From Microbacterium sp. cx-55 (GTDB lineage: Bacteria > Actinomycetota > Actinomycetes > Actinomycetales > Microbacteriaceae): 64,000 bases of DNA. The stretch covers positions 3,162,001 through 3,226,000 of the forward strand of contig NZ_CP088261.1 of NCBI RefSeq assembly GCF_021117345.1, given 5' to 3'. Of this stretch, positions 43,322 to 52,723 are shown in pieces; position 1 is the stretch's first letter; each line of letters opens with the position of its first letter. Both the position numbers and the translations under genes were made by a program. Below the pieces are notes generated by a model. That model saw only the letters and a list, made by a program, of their open reading frames with translations. It was not told the DNA's origin and did not search any database.

Positions 43322-44044
43322 TCAGTGAGTCGCGGGCTCTTCGGCCAAGGCGACGCGGGGGCTGCGGCGCGCGGACCGCGTCAATCCGGGCGAGACGATC
43401 AGTCGTGTGGCGGCGATGAGGGCCACCTCGAGGAGGATGGCCAGGAGCGCGACGAGAATCGCACCGGCTGCCATCTCCGAGTAGTTCTGCGACGCCCGGC
43501 CATCCAAGATGAATCGCCCCAGGCCACCGAGCGACACGAATGCCGCGATCGTCGCCGTGGAAACGACCTGCAGGGTGGACGACCGGATGCCGGACATGAT
43601 CAGGGGAAGCGCACCGGGAATCTGCACGTGCAGCAGGATCTGCCAGCGCGTGTATCCCATTCCGCGCGCCGCGTCCACGGCGCCGTCGTCGACGGACTGC
43701 ACTCCGGCGTACGTGTTGGTGAGGATCGGAGGCACGGCCAGGAGGACGAGCACGATGATGCTCGGGATGACGTACGCGAGGCGGGAGGAGATGACGGGCG
43801 AGATGATCATCACGGCGAGGATCAGAAGACCGAGCGACGGCAGCGCACGCAACGCGTTCGCCATGCCCGCCACGACGACTCGGCCCCGTCCGGTGTGGCC
43901 GACGTAGAGCCCGATCGGCAGCCCGATGACGACGGCGATCCCGAGGGCGATTCCCGAGTAGATCAGGTGGATGAGGACCTGTGCCGGGATCCCTCCGGAT
44001 CCGGTCCAGTTCTGAGGGTCCGCGAACCAGTCCACGATGCTCAT
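43322..44044 (-). CDS. Quaternary-amine-type ABC permease (OpuBB/ProW-like)
   Basis: A 240-residue permease with about six helices and the family signature LRALPSLGLLILAVMI, followed by the EAA-like loop VDAARGMGYTRWQILLHVQIP and SLGGLGRFILDG. Its ATG overlaps the stop of the other permease (ATGA). The start is MSIVDWFADPQ; the longer frame starts inside the upstream gene. Confidence 0.93.
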   Translation of the reverse strand: MSIVDWFADPQNWTGSGGIPAQVLIHLIYSGIALGIAVVIGLPIGLYVGHTGRGRVVVAGMANALRALPSLGLLILAVMIISPVISSRLAYVIPSIIVLVLLAVPPILTNTYAGVQSVDDGAVDAARGMGYTRWQILLHVQIPGALPLIMSGIRSSTLQVVSTATIAAFVSLGGLGRFILDGRASQNYSEMAAGAILVALLAILLEVALIAATRLIVSPGLTRSARRSPRVALAEEPATH

Positions 44045-44691
44045 GCGGCGACATCCGTCCGGCGCCATGGGGTGAGACGTTTGGTGATCCAGATCACGAT
44101 CAGGTCGAGGAGGACCGCGAGCACGACGCTCAGGACGATCCCGAGAATCACGGGCGTGATCAACCGGAGTTGGAAGCCTTGGGTGAAGAGAGATCCCAGC
44201 TGCGGAATCCCCAGGAGCGCCGCCATCGACACGATGCTGACGTTGGCGACGACGGCGACGCGCAGGCCCGCGCCGATCACCGGAACGGCCGCCGGCAGCT
44301 GCACGAGGAGCAGGCGCTGCCAGCTCCGGTAGCCCATCGCTTCCGCCGCTTGCACCGACTCGTACGGGACGGATGACAGGCCGTCGGCCACGACTCGAAC
44401 GAGGAGGGCGACCGTGTAGACGGAGAGCGCGACCACGACGTTGAGGGGGTCGAGGATCCGTGTGTGCAGGATCTGCGGGAGGAGCACGAAGAGCGCCAGC
44501 GAAGGAACGGTGTACAGCAGAGACGAGGCACCGACGAGGATCGGGTAGGCGACTCTGCTGCGCTGAGCCACCCAGCCGAGCGGGAGCGCGACGATCAGGC
44601 CGACGACGACCGGGATGACCGACAGCAGAAGATGGGATCCCGTGAGCTCGAGGAGCCGCGCCGCGTTATTCGCGATCCAGTCCAGGTTCAT
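44041..44691 (-). CDS. Quaternary-amine-type ABC permease (second subunit)
   Basis: A 216-residue permease with the same signature as its neighbour (LLYTVPSLALFVLLPQ, VQAAEAMGYRSWQRLLLVQLP, GIPQLGSLFTQGF). Two separate permease subunits with one soluble lipoprotein receptor is the OpuB/ProU arrangement. Its ATG overlaps the ATPase stop, so the three are translationally coupled. Confidence 0.93.
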   Translation of the reverse strand: MNLDWIANNAARLLELTGSHLLLSVIPVVVGLIVALPLGWVAQRSRVAYPILVGASSLLYTVPSLALFVLLPQILHTRILDPLNVVVALSVYTVALLVRVVADGLSSVPYESVQAAEAMGYRSWQRLLLVQLPAAVPVIGAGLRVAVVANVSIVSMAALLGIPQLGSLFTQGFQLRLITPVILGIVLSVVLAVLLDLIVIWITKRLTPWRRTDVAA

Positions 44692-45770
44692 GCGACCGGA
44701 GCCTTGAGCGTTTCCATCGCCGCACTCACTGCCGAGAGTCGGACGGTTCCCTTGTATCGGCCGTCGTCGCCAGCGATCAGGGCACGTCCCGTAGGGGAGG
44801 AGACCGCGGCATCGAAGAGTTCACGCAAGCTCGACGACTCTCGAGCCACCGTGCCGCTGACATCGATATCGGCGACGCCGACTACCGTCCCGGCGCCGCC
44901 GGAGGATCGCGCCCAGCCCAGGGGCTTGCCGTCGACATCCACCACCACGGAGTCACCGCGCCCGGGGATGCCGCCGACCGGAACGGGTTCCTCCCACTCG
45001 GTGTCGATGACGTGGGCCCACCGGTGGAACTGGAGCGACCGATAGCCGCGCCCGTTACCGATGAAGTCCGCGACGAACTGGTCGGCGGGACGCGTCAGAA
45101 GCTCCTCGGGCGTCGCGAACTGGGCGACGTGGCCGCCCTCGCGCATGACGGCGACGTAGTCGCCGAGCTTCAGTGCTTCATCGATGTCGTGAGTGACCAT
45201 GACGATCGTCTTGCTGAGTTCTTGCTGCAGGCGCAGGAACTCGTCCTGGAGCTGATTGCGCACGATGGGGTCGACCGCGCTGAAGGGCTCGTCCATGAGC
45301 AGGAACGGCGGATCGGTGGCCAGTGCCCGAGCGACTCCGACGCGCTGCTGTTGCCCGCCCGAGAGCTGCCAGGGGTAGCGGCGAGCGTGGCGTTCGGTGA
45401 GGCCCACTCGGGTGAGGAGCTCCATCGCGCTCTCGCGCGCCGCTTTCTTCGATGCACCGAGGAGTCGCGGGAATGCGGCGACGTTGTCGAGTGCCGTGCG
45501 GTGCGGGAAGAGCCCGGCTCCCTGGATCACGTACCCGATCCTTCGCCGGAGGGCGACGCGATCGGTCGTCTGGGTGTCCTGGTCGCCGACCAGCACGCGA
45601 CCTCCCGTGGGATCGACCAAGCGGTTGATCATCCGCATCGTCGTGGTCTTGCCGCATCCGGATGGGCCGACGAGCACGGTGAGCTTGCCGCTGGGGGCGA
45701 CGAAGTTCAGGCCGGACACCGCGACCGTGCCATCGGGGTACTGCTTCGACACGTCTTCAAAGGTGATCAC
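44688..45770 (-). CDS. Quaternary-amine-type ABC ATPase with C-terminal CBS region
   Basis: A 360-residue ATPase: Walker A GPSGCGKTT (35-43), LSGGQQQRVGVARAL signature (about 134), Walker B FLLMDEPFSAVDP. A C-terminal ~100-residue CBS-like tandem (SVVVDVDGKPLGWARSSGG..., GRALIAGDDGRYKGTVRLS) is typical of OpuA/ProV osmoregulated ATPases. First gene of the importer operon, divergent from the lyase gene across 184 bases. Confidence 0.93.
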   Translation of the reverse strand: MITFEDVSKQYPDGTVAVSGLNFVAPSGKLTVLVGPSGCGKTTTMRMINRLVDPTGGRVLVGDQDTQTTDRVALRRRIGYVIQGAGLFPHRTALDNVAAFPRLLGASKKAARESAMELLTRVGLTERHARRYPWQLSGGQQQRVGVARALATDPPFLLMDEPFSAVDPIVRNQLQDEFLRLQQELSKTIVMVTHDIDEALKLGDYVAVMREGGHVAQFATPEELLTRPADQFVADFIGNGRGYRSLQFHRWAHVIDTEWEEPVPVGGIPGRGDSVVVDVDGKPLGWARSSGGAGTVVGVADIDVSGTVARESSSLRELFDAAVSSPTGRALIAGDDGRYKGTVRLSAVSAAMETLKAPVA

Positions 45771-45839
45771 TCGGGTGCTCCCGCCATTCGCTCGGATTGC
45801 CGATCTTTACTGAGGTTATGAAGAGTGCATTTCGGCTCG

Positions 45840-45868
45840 TTGTGCCGGTTGTTACCGTTTAGTAAAAG
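45840..45868 (+). promoter_or_regulatory. Promoter of the HutH-like lyase gene
   Basis: TTGTGC (45840-45845) and TAAAAG (45863-45868) are 17 bases apart in the AT-rich centre of the divergent gap. TCTTTACT (45804-45811) and AGTAAAAGA (45861-45869) are near-perfect inverted copies 49 bases apart, a possible looping operator shared by both directions. Confidence 0.5.
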
Positions 45869-45954
45869 ACTCTTGCCGTACCGTGAAAAGCTTTCGTCCT
45901 CCTGTGATGATGAAAGCTCCGCTCCGCGTTCGCCCTTCGAGCCCCGAGGATCTG

Positions 45955-47400
45955 ATGATCACCATCACCGCCCGAACTCCCGTGACCCAGATCGTCGAGA
46001 TCGCACGGAACATCACCCCCGTCGAGGTGTCACCCGACGTGGTCGCCGCCGTCTCCCGCGCGCACCTCGAATCGGCCGCGCTCTCGGCTCGCATCCCGAC
46101 CTACGGCCGCTCCACCGGATTCGGCGCGAACAAGACCGAGCCCGTCGCCGACGATGACGCGGAACACGGTCTCCGTCTCCTTCGCAGCAGCGCCGTCGAC
46201 GCCGGATCGCCTCTCCCCGATGACGCGGTCCGAGCGATGCTCGCCGTGCGACTGGTGCAGCTGTGCACCCCCGGCGCCGGCCTCGACGCGAACATCCTGC
46301 CCGCCCTCGCCGCGATGCTCACGAAGAATGCGCTCCCCCGCATCCTGGAATTCGGCTCCATCGGCACCGCGGACCTTGCCGCGCTGTGCGGAACGGCGCT
46401 CACCCTCATGGGTGAGCGCCCCGCCACGGCGCCGCTGGAAGCGATGGCCCCGTGGAGCAAGGAGAGCGCCCTGCCGTTCGTCTCCAGCAACGCCCTCACG
46501 ATCGGGCGCGCCATCCTCGCCGCACACGATCTCCGAGAGCTCGTCGATGCGGGGCTCGTCGTTTACGCGCTCACTGCTGCCGGACTGGAGGGCAACCCCT
46601 CACCGTTCCATCCCGCCGCCGCTCGAGGAGTGGGATTGGCCGGATCGGAACGGTTGGCCGAGCGCGTCCGCGCGCTCCTTCACGACGGTGCTCCTCGCCG
46701 CATCCAGGACCCCTACGGACTCCGCGCCTTCCTCCCCTCGACCATCGGCCTCGTCGAGGCACTCGACCGCCTGGATCACCTGCTCGACGCGATCTCGCAC
46801 GCGGCGCAAGAGAACCCGTTGTTCGTGTTCGACGAGGAGGGAAAGGGTCTCACCGTCGCCCACAACAGCAACTTCCTGCAGGCACCGCTCTCGCTCACGG
46901 TGGATGCGGTGAAGGTCGCTCTGGCCCAGACCGCGCCCCTGAATGTGTCCCGAATCCGGATGATGACCGAACCCGAACACACCGGGCTCGCCCCGTTCCT
47001 CGCGACCGGTGCGGCGAGCGCGTCAGGGGTCATGATGATCGAGTACGTCGTGGCCGGCGCGTACGGTTCCCTCCACTCCGCCGCGCAGCCGAACAGCCTC
47101 ACCACCGTCGTGCTCTCGCGCGGCGCGGAAGAGGATGCGAGCTTCGCGAACGAAAGCGTGGTGCAGCTCGAGCGAGCGGTGCATGCCTACCGCGCCGTCA
47201 TCGCCGGCGAACTCGTCATCGCCGCGCGGTTGTTGCGTCAGCGCGGCATCGCACCGGAAGCCCTGACGTCTCCGTCACTCGCTGCGGCATACCGCGCCAC
47301 CGCGCAGCTCGACCCCGACGACAGCGATCGTGACCAGCGACCCGACCTGCAGGAGGCCGAGCGACTGATCCCGGTCCTCGCCGCGCTCGCGCGGGACTGA
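45955..47400 (+). CDS. Histidine ammonia-lyase family protein lacking the MIO triad
   Basis: A 481-residue member of the HAL/PAL fold. Conserved are Tyr50 in TYGRSTGFG, QDPYGLR (251-257), ENPLF, NSNFLQAPLS and the late EED region. The MIO prosthetic group normally forms from Ala-Ser-Gly in GSVGASGDLAPL; here residues 134-144 read GSIGTADLAAL, with one residue fewer and no Ser-Gly. The active-site HAL Asn (LLNGTQAS) is also changed (FVSSNALT). It therefore probably cannot deaminate histidine by the MIO mechanism. A MIO-free relative, ergothionase, removes trimethylamine from ergothioneine. GAGG precedes the ATG at 45955; a longer start at 45883 is possible. Confidence 0.85.
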   Translation: MITITARTPVTQIVEIARNITPVEVSPDVVAAVSRAHLESAALSARIPTYGRSTGFGANKTEPVADDDAEHGLRLLRSSAVDAGSPLPDDAVRAMLAVRLVQLCTPGAGLDANILPALAAMLTKNALPRILEFGSIGTADLAALCGTALTLMGERPATAPLEAMAPWSKESALPFVSSNALTIGRAILAAHDLRELVDAGLVVYALTAAGLEGNPSPFHPAAARGVGLAGSERLAERVRALLHDGAPRRIQDPYGLRAFLPSTIGLVEALDRLDHLLDAISHAAQENPLFVFDEEGKGLTVAHNSNFLQAPLSLTVDAVKVALAQTAPLNVSRIRMMTEPEHTGLAPFLATGAASASGVMMIEYVVAGAYGSLHSAAQPNSLTTVVLSRGAEEDASFANESVVQLERAVHAYRAVIAGELVIAARLLRQRGIAPEALTSPSLAAAYRATAQLDPDDSDRDQRPDLQEAERLIPVLAALARD

Positions 47401-47415
47401 GCCGGCCGGCAGACC

Positions 47416-48591
47416 TCACACCATCCGGACGCCCTGGCGCCACACGCCCCAGGTCAACGGCATTCCCGGTCGATAGGCCAGGTGGATCGCCGCCGGCGCA
47501 TTCAGCACGTGGAGGTCTGCCCGGTGCCCCACCGCGACCGACCCGACGGGGGCAACTCCGGCGGCCACTTGTGCGACATCACGGCCCAGAGCGCGGGCGC
47601 CCCCGCGCGTGCCCGCGCGGACGGCTTCGACGATGGTGAGTCCCATCTGCAACACCGCAGTGGCGACGCAGAAGTTCATCGACGTCGTGTACGACGTGCC
47701 CGGATTGCAGTTGGATGCGAGGGCCAGGACGGCGCCGGCATCCAGCAGTCGGCGGGCCGGTGCGAGCGGTGCCCGCGTCGACAGGTCGCAGGCGGGCAGG
47801 ACCGTCGCCACGGTCTGCGATCCTGCGAGGGCGTCGACATCGCCCGCCGACAAGAAGTTGCAGTGGTCGACACTTGCCGCGTCGTACTCCACCGCGAGCT
47901 GAACGCCCTGCCCGGGACCCATCTGGTTTCCGTGCACGCGCAACCCGAGCCCGGCCGCGCGCGCCGCCGACAGCACGCGCGCCGTCTGGTCGGGCGTGAA
48001 CGCTCCGCTCTCGCAGAAGACATCCGCCCATCGCACGTGCGGGCGGACCGCGTCGAGCATCTCACCGCACACGAGGTCGGTGTACTCGTCAGCATCCATC
48101 CCGTCGGGAACCAGGTGGGCACCGAGGTAGGTCACCTCATCGACGAGGTCGGCGGCGACGACCGCCGACCTCGTTTCCTGCTCGACGTTCAAGCCGTAGC
48201 CCGTCTTCGTCTCGAGGTAGGTCGTCCCCCCGGCGACCGCCTCGGCGACACGGCCACCGACGAGCGCGCGCAGGCGCTCATCGGTGGCCGCACGTGTCGC
48301 CGACGTCGTCATGGCGATACCGCCCGCAGCGTAGGGCCGACCCGCCATCCGGGCTTCGAACTCCGCCGACCGGTCGCCGTCGAAGACGAGGTGAGTGTGC
48401 GAGTCGACCCACCCCGGGAGCATCGCGCGACCGCCGACATCCGTCCGTCGATCGGCCGCCGGAACCTCGGACGAATGCCCGACCCAGGCGATCAGCCCCT
48501 CCTCGACCACGACGGCGCCGTCTCGGATCGTCCCGAGATCGTCGTCCTGCGTCATCAATTCACTGATGCCCGTGATCAGTTCTGCGGTCAC
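47416..48591 (-). CDS. hutI: Imidazolonepropionase
   Basis: A 391-residue amidohydrolase-superfamily enzyme opening the ring of imidazolone-5-propionate to N-formimino-glutamate. It has the metal motif DSHTHLVFDGDR, KTGYGLN, VHGNQMGPGQG, DHCNF and ASNCNPGTSYT, all as in canonical HutI. GTG start two bases after hutU's stop, last gene of the P450-headed operon. Its 3' end is 15 bases from the convergent lyase gene. Confidence 0.95.
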   Translation of the reverse strand: MTAELITGISELMTQDDDLGTIRDGAVVVEEGLIAWVGHSSEVPAADRRTDVGGRAMLPGWVDSHTHLVFDGDRSAEFEARMAGRPYAAGGIAMTTSATRAATDERLRALVGGRVAEAVAGGTTYLETKTGYGLNVEQETRSAVVAADLVDEVTYLGAHLVPDGMDADEYTDLVCGEMLDAVRPHVRWADVFCESGAFTPDQTARVLSAARAAGLGLRVHGNQMGPGQGVQLAVEYDAASVDHCNFLSAGDVDALAGSQTVATVLPACDLSTRAPLAPARRLLDAGAVLALASNCNPGTSYTTSMNFCVATAVLQMGLTIVEAVRAGTRGGARALGRDVAQVAAGVAPVGSVAVGHRADLHVLNAPAAIHLAYRPGMPLTWGVWRQGVRMV

Positions 48592-48593
48592 GA

Positions 48594-50300
48594 TCAGTCC
48601 TCGGGGAGCATCGGGATTCGCACGCCACGATTGCGGGCGACGTCGATCGCCTTCTCGTAGCCCGCATCAGCGTGCCGGATCACGCCCATGCCGGGGTCGT
48701 TGGTGAGGAGCCGTTCGAGCTTCGCCGCGGCGAGCTCGGTGCCGTCGGCAAGGCCCACCTGGCCGGCGTGGATGGAACGACCGATGCCGACACCTCCGCC
48801 GTGGTGGATCGAGACCCAGGACGCACCCGAGGATGCGGCCGTCAGTGCGTTCAGGAGGGGCCAGTCGGCGATCGCATCCGAGCCGTCCTTCATCGCCTCT
48901 GTCTCCCGGTAGGGCGAGGCGACCGAACCCGAGTCCAGATGATCCCGACCGATGACGATGGGCGCGGATACCTTGCCCTCGGCGACGAGCCGGTTGAACA
49001 GCAGACCGGCCTGGTGACGCTCTCCGTAGCCGAGCCAGCAGATCCGGGCGGGAAGCCCTTCGAACTCGACATGCTTCTGCGCGGCATCCAACCAGCGATG
49101 CAGGTGCTCGTTCTCGGGGAACAGCTCCTTGAGCGCCTGGTCGGTCACCTCGATGTCACGCGGGTCTCCCGACAGCGCGACCCAGCGGAACGGGCCGAGG
49201 CCCTCGCAGAACAGCGGACGGATGTAGGCCGGCACGAAGCCGGGAAAGTCGAAGGCCCGGTCGTATCCGCCCTGCCGTGCCTCGTCACGGATCGAGTTAC
49301 CGTAATCGAACACTTCGGCACCCGCATCCAGAAAGCCCACCATCGCTTCCACGTGCGCTGCCATCGAGGCGCGTGCACGGTCGGTGAAGGCGACGGGGTC
49401 CGCCTCTGACGCCGCAACCCACTGGTCCACGGAAATGCCCACCGGAAGGTACGAGAGCGGATCGTGGGCGGACGTCTGATCGGTCACGATGTCGACCGTG
49501 AATTCGCCTGCCCGGTGGCGGCGCAACAACTCGGGGAACACCTCCGCGGCGTTGCCGACCAGACCGACCGACAGCGCCCGCTTCTCCGCCTTGGCCGCCA
49601 GGACCTTCGCCAGGGCGGCATCGATGTCGGTCTCGACGTCATCGAGGTAGCGCTTGCCCTGCCGACGGCGCAAACGGGTCTCGTCCACGTCGACGATGAG
49701 GACAGCGCCCCCGTTCAGCGTCACCGAGAGCGGCTGCGCACCGCCCATGCCGCCGCATCCGCCGGTGAGGGTGAACGTTCCCGCCAGCGTGCCGCCGAAC
49801 CGCTTCTCGGCGATCGCGGCGAAGGTCTCGTAGGTCCCCTGCAGGATTCCCTGGGTACCGATGTAGATCCATGACCCTGCGGTCATCTGGCCGTACATCA
49901 TGAGGCCCTCCGCCTCGAGCCGGCGGAACTCGGGCCAGTTCGCCCAGTCGCCGACGAGGTTCGAGTTCGCGATGAGTACGCGCGGCGCCCACACGTTCGT
50001 CCGGAGCACCCCCACCGGCTTACCGGACTGGACCAGCAGCGTCTCATCGTCTTCCAGCGTCTTGAGCGTTTCGACGATCGCGTCGAAGGCCTCCCAGCTG
50101 CGCGCAGCGCGCCCGGTGCCGCCGTACACGACGAGATCCTCCGGGCGTTCGGCGACCTCGGGATCGAGATTGTTCATCAGCATCCGAAGCGGCGCCTCCG
50201 TCTGCCAGCTGCGAGTCGTCAGCTCCGTGCCCCGCGGCGCGCGGATGGTGCGAGTGGGGTCGTGCCGGGTGAACGTGGCCGGGGTGGTCGTGATGCTCAT
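48594..50300 (-). CDS. hutU: Urocanate hydratase
   Basis: A 568-residue NAD-dependent urocanase converting urocanate to imidazolone propionate. Canonical motifs: [51 protein letters not shown] with the catalytic-region Cys, ICWLGYGER and [15 protein letters not shown]. Nothing suggests a shifted specificity, so urocanate itself appears to be the pathway intermediate. It lies 27 bases after hutF. Confidence 0.96.
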   Translation of the reverse strand: MSITTTPATFTRHDPTRTIRAPRGTELTTRSWQTEAPLRMLMNNLDPEVAERPEDLVVYGGTGRAARSWEAFDAIVETLKTLEDDETLLVQSGKPVGVLRTNVWAPRVLIANSNLVGDWANWPEFRRLEAEGLMMYGQMTAGSWIYIGTQGILQGTYETFAAIAEKRFGGTLAGTFTLTGGCGGMGGAQPLSVTLNGGAVLIVDVDETRLRRRQGKRYLDDVETDIDAALAKVLAAKAEKRALSVGLVGNAAEVFPELLRRHRAGEFTVDIVTDQTSAHDPLSYLPVGISVDQWVAASEADPVAFTDRARASMAAHVEAMVGFLDAGAEVFDYGNSIRDEARQGGYDRAFDFPGFVPAYIRPLFCEGLGPFRWVALSGDPRDIEVTDQALKELFPENEHLHRWLDAAQKHVEFEGLPARICWLGYGERHQAGLLFNRLVAEGKVSAPIVIGRDHLDSGSVASPYRETEAMKDGSDAIADWPLLNALTAASSGASWVSIHHGGGVGIGRSIHAGQVGLADGTELAAAKLERLLTNDPGMGVIRHADAGYEKAIDVARNRGVRIPMLPED

Positions 50301-50327
50301 GGTGTCCTTCGGATCGGGGCGAGTGGG

Positions 50328-51527
50328 TCAGAGATCGAGGTGGGTCAGGGCGTCGGCGTACAACCTGCCGGGGTCGCCCAGCGAGGTGTGTTCGCCGTCT
50401 CGGGCGACGACGGTGCCGGCGATGCGAACCTCGGCGATGTCGGCAGCGGTCGCGGTCAAGGGAAGCTGGTCGAGGTCGGAACCCGCGGTGCGTGCGGTGT
50501 TCCGCCGCACGAGCACCACGTCGTCGGAGAGGCCGAGCCCGAGGCTGCGGCGTCCGCCGTCGACCGCCGCCGAGATGATCTCCGCGGGCGTGAAACGTCC
50601 ACGGAGCTGGGCGCCGAGGCGCTCGTGGTGCTCGAGCCCGCGCATCTCGAGGAACGGATCGAGCACGGCGTGCTGGTCGCTGCCCAGGGCGATCGTCGCG
50701 CCGGCGTCGTGGAGTGCCCGCGCCGGCCCGATGCCGTCACCCAGATCGGCTTCGGTCGTCGGGCACATGACGATGGTGACCTCTCGTCGACCGAGCAACG
50801 CGATGTCGGCGTCGGTCAGGTGGGTGGCGTGGACCGCGGAAAGGCGAGGACTGAGGAGTCCGCTTCGCTCGAGAAGCTCCGTGGGGGTGACCCCGTGGGC
50901 ATCGAGACACGCGACGTTCTCCGCTTGTTGCTCCGACAGGTGTACGTGCAACGGCAGCGCCGGATCGAGGTCGGAGGCGATCACGGTCAACTGATCCGCG
51001 GGCACGGCGCGCACCGAGTGAATGGCCGCGCCGACGGTCACGAGCGCACCGGCTTCTTCGGCCAGGGCGGCGCGCAGCGAATGGACCCGACGCACCCAGG
51101 CCGCAGCATCCCCGTCGGAGAAGCGTGTCTGGGCGGCGGCGAGCGGCTGACCGATACCGCCGGCGAGGTAGCAGGTGTCGAGCAGGGCCAACCGGATGCC
51201 GGCGGCCGCGGCGGCACGTGCCAGCGCGCGCTCCATGTCGTGATCGGCGTAGGGCGTCCCGTCCGGGCGGTGGTGCACGTAGTGGAATTCTCCGACCGCG
51301 GTCCAGCCGGAGACGACCATCTCGGCGAACACCGCCGTCGCGAGCCGCTCGTAGCCCGCCGGGGTGAGCGCCGATGCCGCGGAGTACATCTGTTCGCGCC
51401 ACGTCCAGAAACTTCCCTGCTCCCGGTGGGTGCGTCCGCGAAGAACGCGATGGAAGGCGTGGGAGTGCGCGTTCACCGGGCCGGGAACGAGGGCGATCGT
51501 GGAATCGACGGCGGTGATCGCGGTCAC
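50328..51527 (-). CDS. hutF: Formimidoylglutamate deiminase
   Basis: A 399-residue amidohydrolase that converts N-formimino-glutamate to N-formyl-glutamate and ammonia. Metal-binding NAHSHAFHRVLRG, VHLSEQQAEN and GSDQHAVLDPFLEMR fit HutF. GTG start overlapping the amidohydrolase stop (GTGA). With the M20 enzyme it forms the two-step route to glutamate used by many actinobacteria in place of HutG. Confidence 0.93.
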   Translation of the reverse strand: MTAITAVDSTIALVPGPVNAHSHAFHRVLRGRTHREQGSFWTWREQMYSAASALTPAGYERLATAVFAEMVVSGWTAVGEFHYVHHRPDGTPYADHDMERALARAAAAAGIRLALLDTCYLAGGIGQPLAAAQTRFSDGDAAAWVRRVHSLRAALAEEAGALVTVGAAIHSVRAVPADQLTVIASDLDPALPLHVHLSEQQAENVACLDAHGVTPTELLERSGLLSPRLSAVHATHLTDADIALLGRREVTIVMCPTTEADLGDGIGPARALHDAGATIALGSDQHAVLDPFLEMRGLEHHERLGAQLRGRFTPAEIISAAVDGGRRSLGLGLSDDVVLVRRNTARTAGSDLDQLPLTATAADIAEVRIAGTVVARDGEHTSLGDPGRLYADALTHLDL

Positions 51528-52720
51528 AGCAGCGCCTCCAGGACATCGGCGAGCGCACGCGCGCCGGCCTCCGCATCCGAGTCCTCCACGTGTTCTTCGG
51601 GCGAGTGACTGATGCCCTCCGCATTCCGGGTGAAGAGCATGCCGCTCGGCACCACGGCAGAAAGAACGGCCGCATCGTGGCCGGCCCCGGTGTCGAGCAC
51701 GCGCCCACCCGGCAGCGCGAGCGCCATCTGTGCGCGCAGCCCCGGGTTCAGGTGCACGGTCGGGCTCAGCGACTCCTCGATCAGCATCGACTCACAGCCC
51801 TCCTCGGCCGCGGCAGTCTCGGCCGCCGAGGCGATCCGCGCGACGAGGTCGGCCGTCACCAGGTCGTCCGGGTGACGAACGTCGAGCCATACTTCGACGC
51901 GGCTGGCGATCACGTTCGTGCCGCCGGGCACCGGCAGGATTCGACCGACCGTGGCGCGCGCATGGGGAACGGATGCAGCGAGCTGCCGCACGGCGAGCAC
52001 CACCTTGGCCGCGACGATCATGGGGTCACGGCGATCATCCATCAGCGTGGTCCCCGCATGGTTGCCCTGGCCGGTGAGGAGGAATCGCCACCGACCGTGT
52101 CCGAGCACGGCGTCACCGACCGCGACCGGGGGCCCGCAGTGACCCAGCCCGCGACCCTGCTCGACGTGGAGTTCGACGAACTGTCCGATCCGCGCCACCG
52201 CGGCAGGGTCGGCGCCGATGTGCGCCGGATCGATGCCGTGGTCGCGGGCGACCTCGGCGAATGTGCGACCGTCGGCATCGACCAGCGCACGGGCTCGGTC
52301 GGGGTCGAGCGCGCCGGTCATGAGACGAGATCCGAGACAGGCGACGCCGAATCGCGACCCCTCCTCCTCGGGGAAGACCACGGCCGCGATGCTGCGGGCG
52401 GGCTGCAGCCCACGGTCCCGGAGATGATCGATCGCGGCGAGCGCCGAGGCGACGCCGAGCGGCCCATCGAATGCGCCGCCGCCGGGAACGGAGTCCAGGT
52501 GCGACCCGGTCACGAGGGCGCCATCGTGGGGCGCGCCCCACCACGCCCAGATGACACCGTTCCGATCCGTCTCCACGTCCAGGTCCCGCGCGTGCGCGGC
52601 CGCGCGGAACCACTCGCGCAGATCGGTCTCGGCGGCAGAGAAGACCGGGCGGGTGTAGCCGCCCCGCACGGGATCACGCCCGGTGTCTGCGATCTCCCCG
52701 AGGAGCGATGTGACCGACAT
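51524..52720 (-). CDS. M20 amidohydrolase, allantoate-amidohydrolase family (probable N-formylglutamate hydrolase)
   Basis: A 398-residue zinc amidohydrolase: GSHLDSVPGGGAFDGPLGV, PEEEGSRFGVACLGSR, ELHVEQGRGL, GQGNHAGTT and the final GAGHDAA are characteristic of AllC/HyuC enzymes. In actinobacterial hut operons this enzyme takes the place of a deformylase acting on N-formyl-glutamate; a carbamoyl-amino acid substrate is possible if the pathway runs via hydantoins. The ATG is 3 bases after the P450 stop. Confidence 0.92.
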   Translation of the reverse strand: MSVTSLLGEIADTGRDPVRGGYTRPVFSAAETDLREWFRAAAHARDLDVETDRNGVIWAWWGAPHDGALVTGSHLDSVPGGGAFDGPLGVASALAAIDHLRDRGLQPARSIAAVVFPEEEGSRFGVACLGSRLMTGALDPDRARALVDADGRTFAEVARDHGIDPAHIGADPAAVARIGQFVELHVEQGRGLGHCGPPVAVGDAVLGHGRWRFLLTGQGNHAGTTLMDDRRDPMIVAAKVVLAVRQLAASVPHARATVGRILPVPGGTNVIASRVEVWLDVRHPDDLVTADLVARIASAAETAAAEEGCESMLIEESLSPTVHLNPGLRAQMALALPGGRVLDTGAGHDAAVLSAVVPSGMLFTRNAEGISHSPEEHVEDSDAEAGARALADVLEALL

Positions 52721-52723
52721 CGG

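Noticed and set aside
46354..46386. Sequencing error or frameshift as cause of the missing MIO triad
   Set aside because: Conserved residues on both sides stay in one frame; only a codon-sized deletion plus substitutions would explain it.
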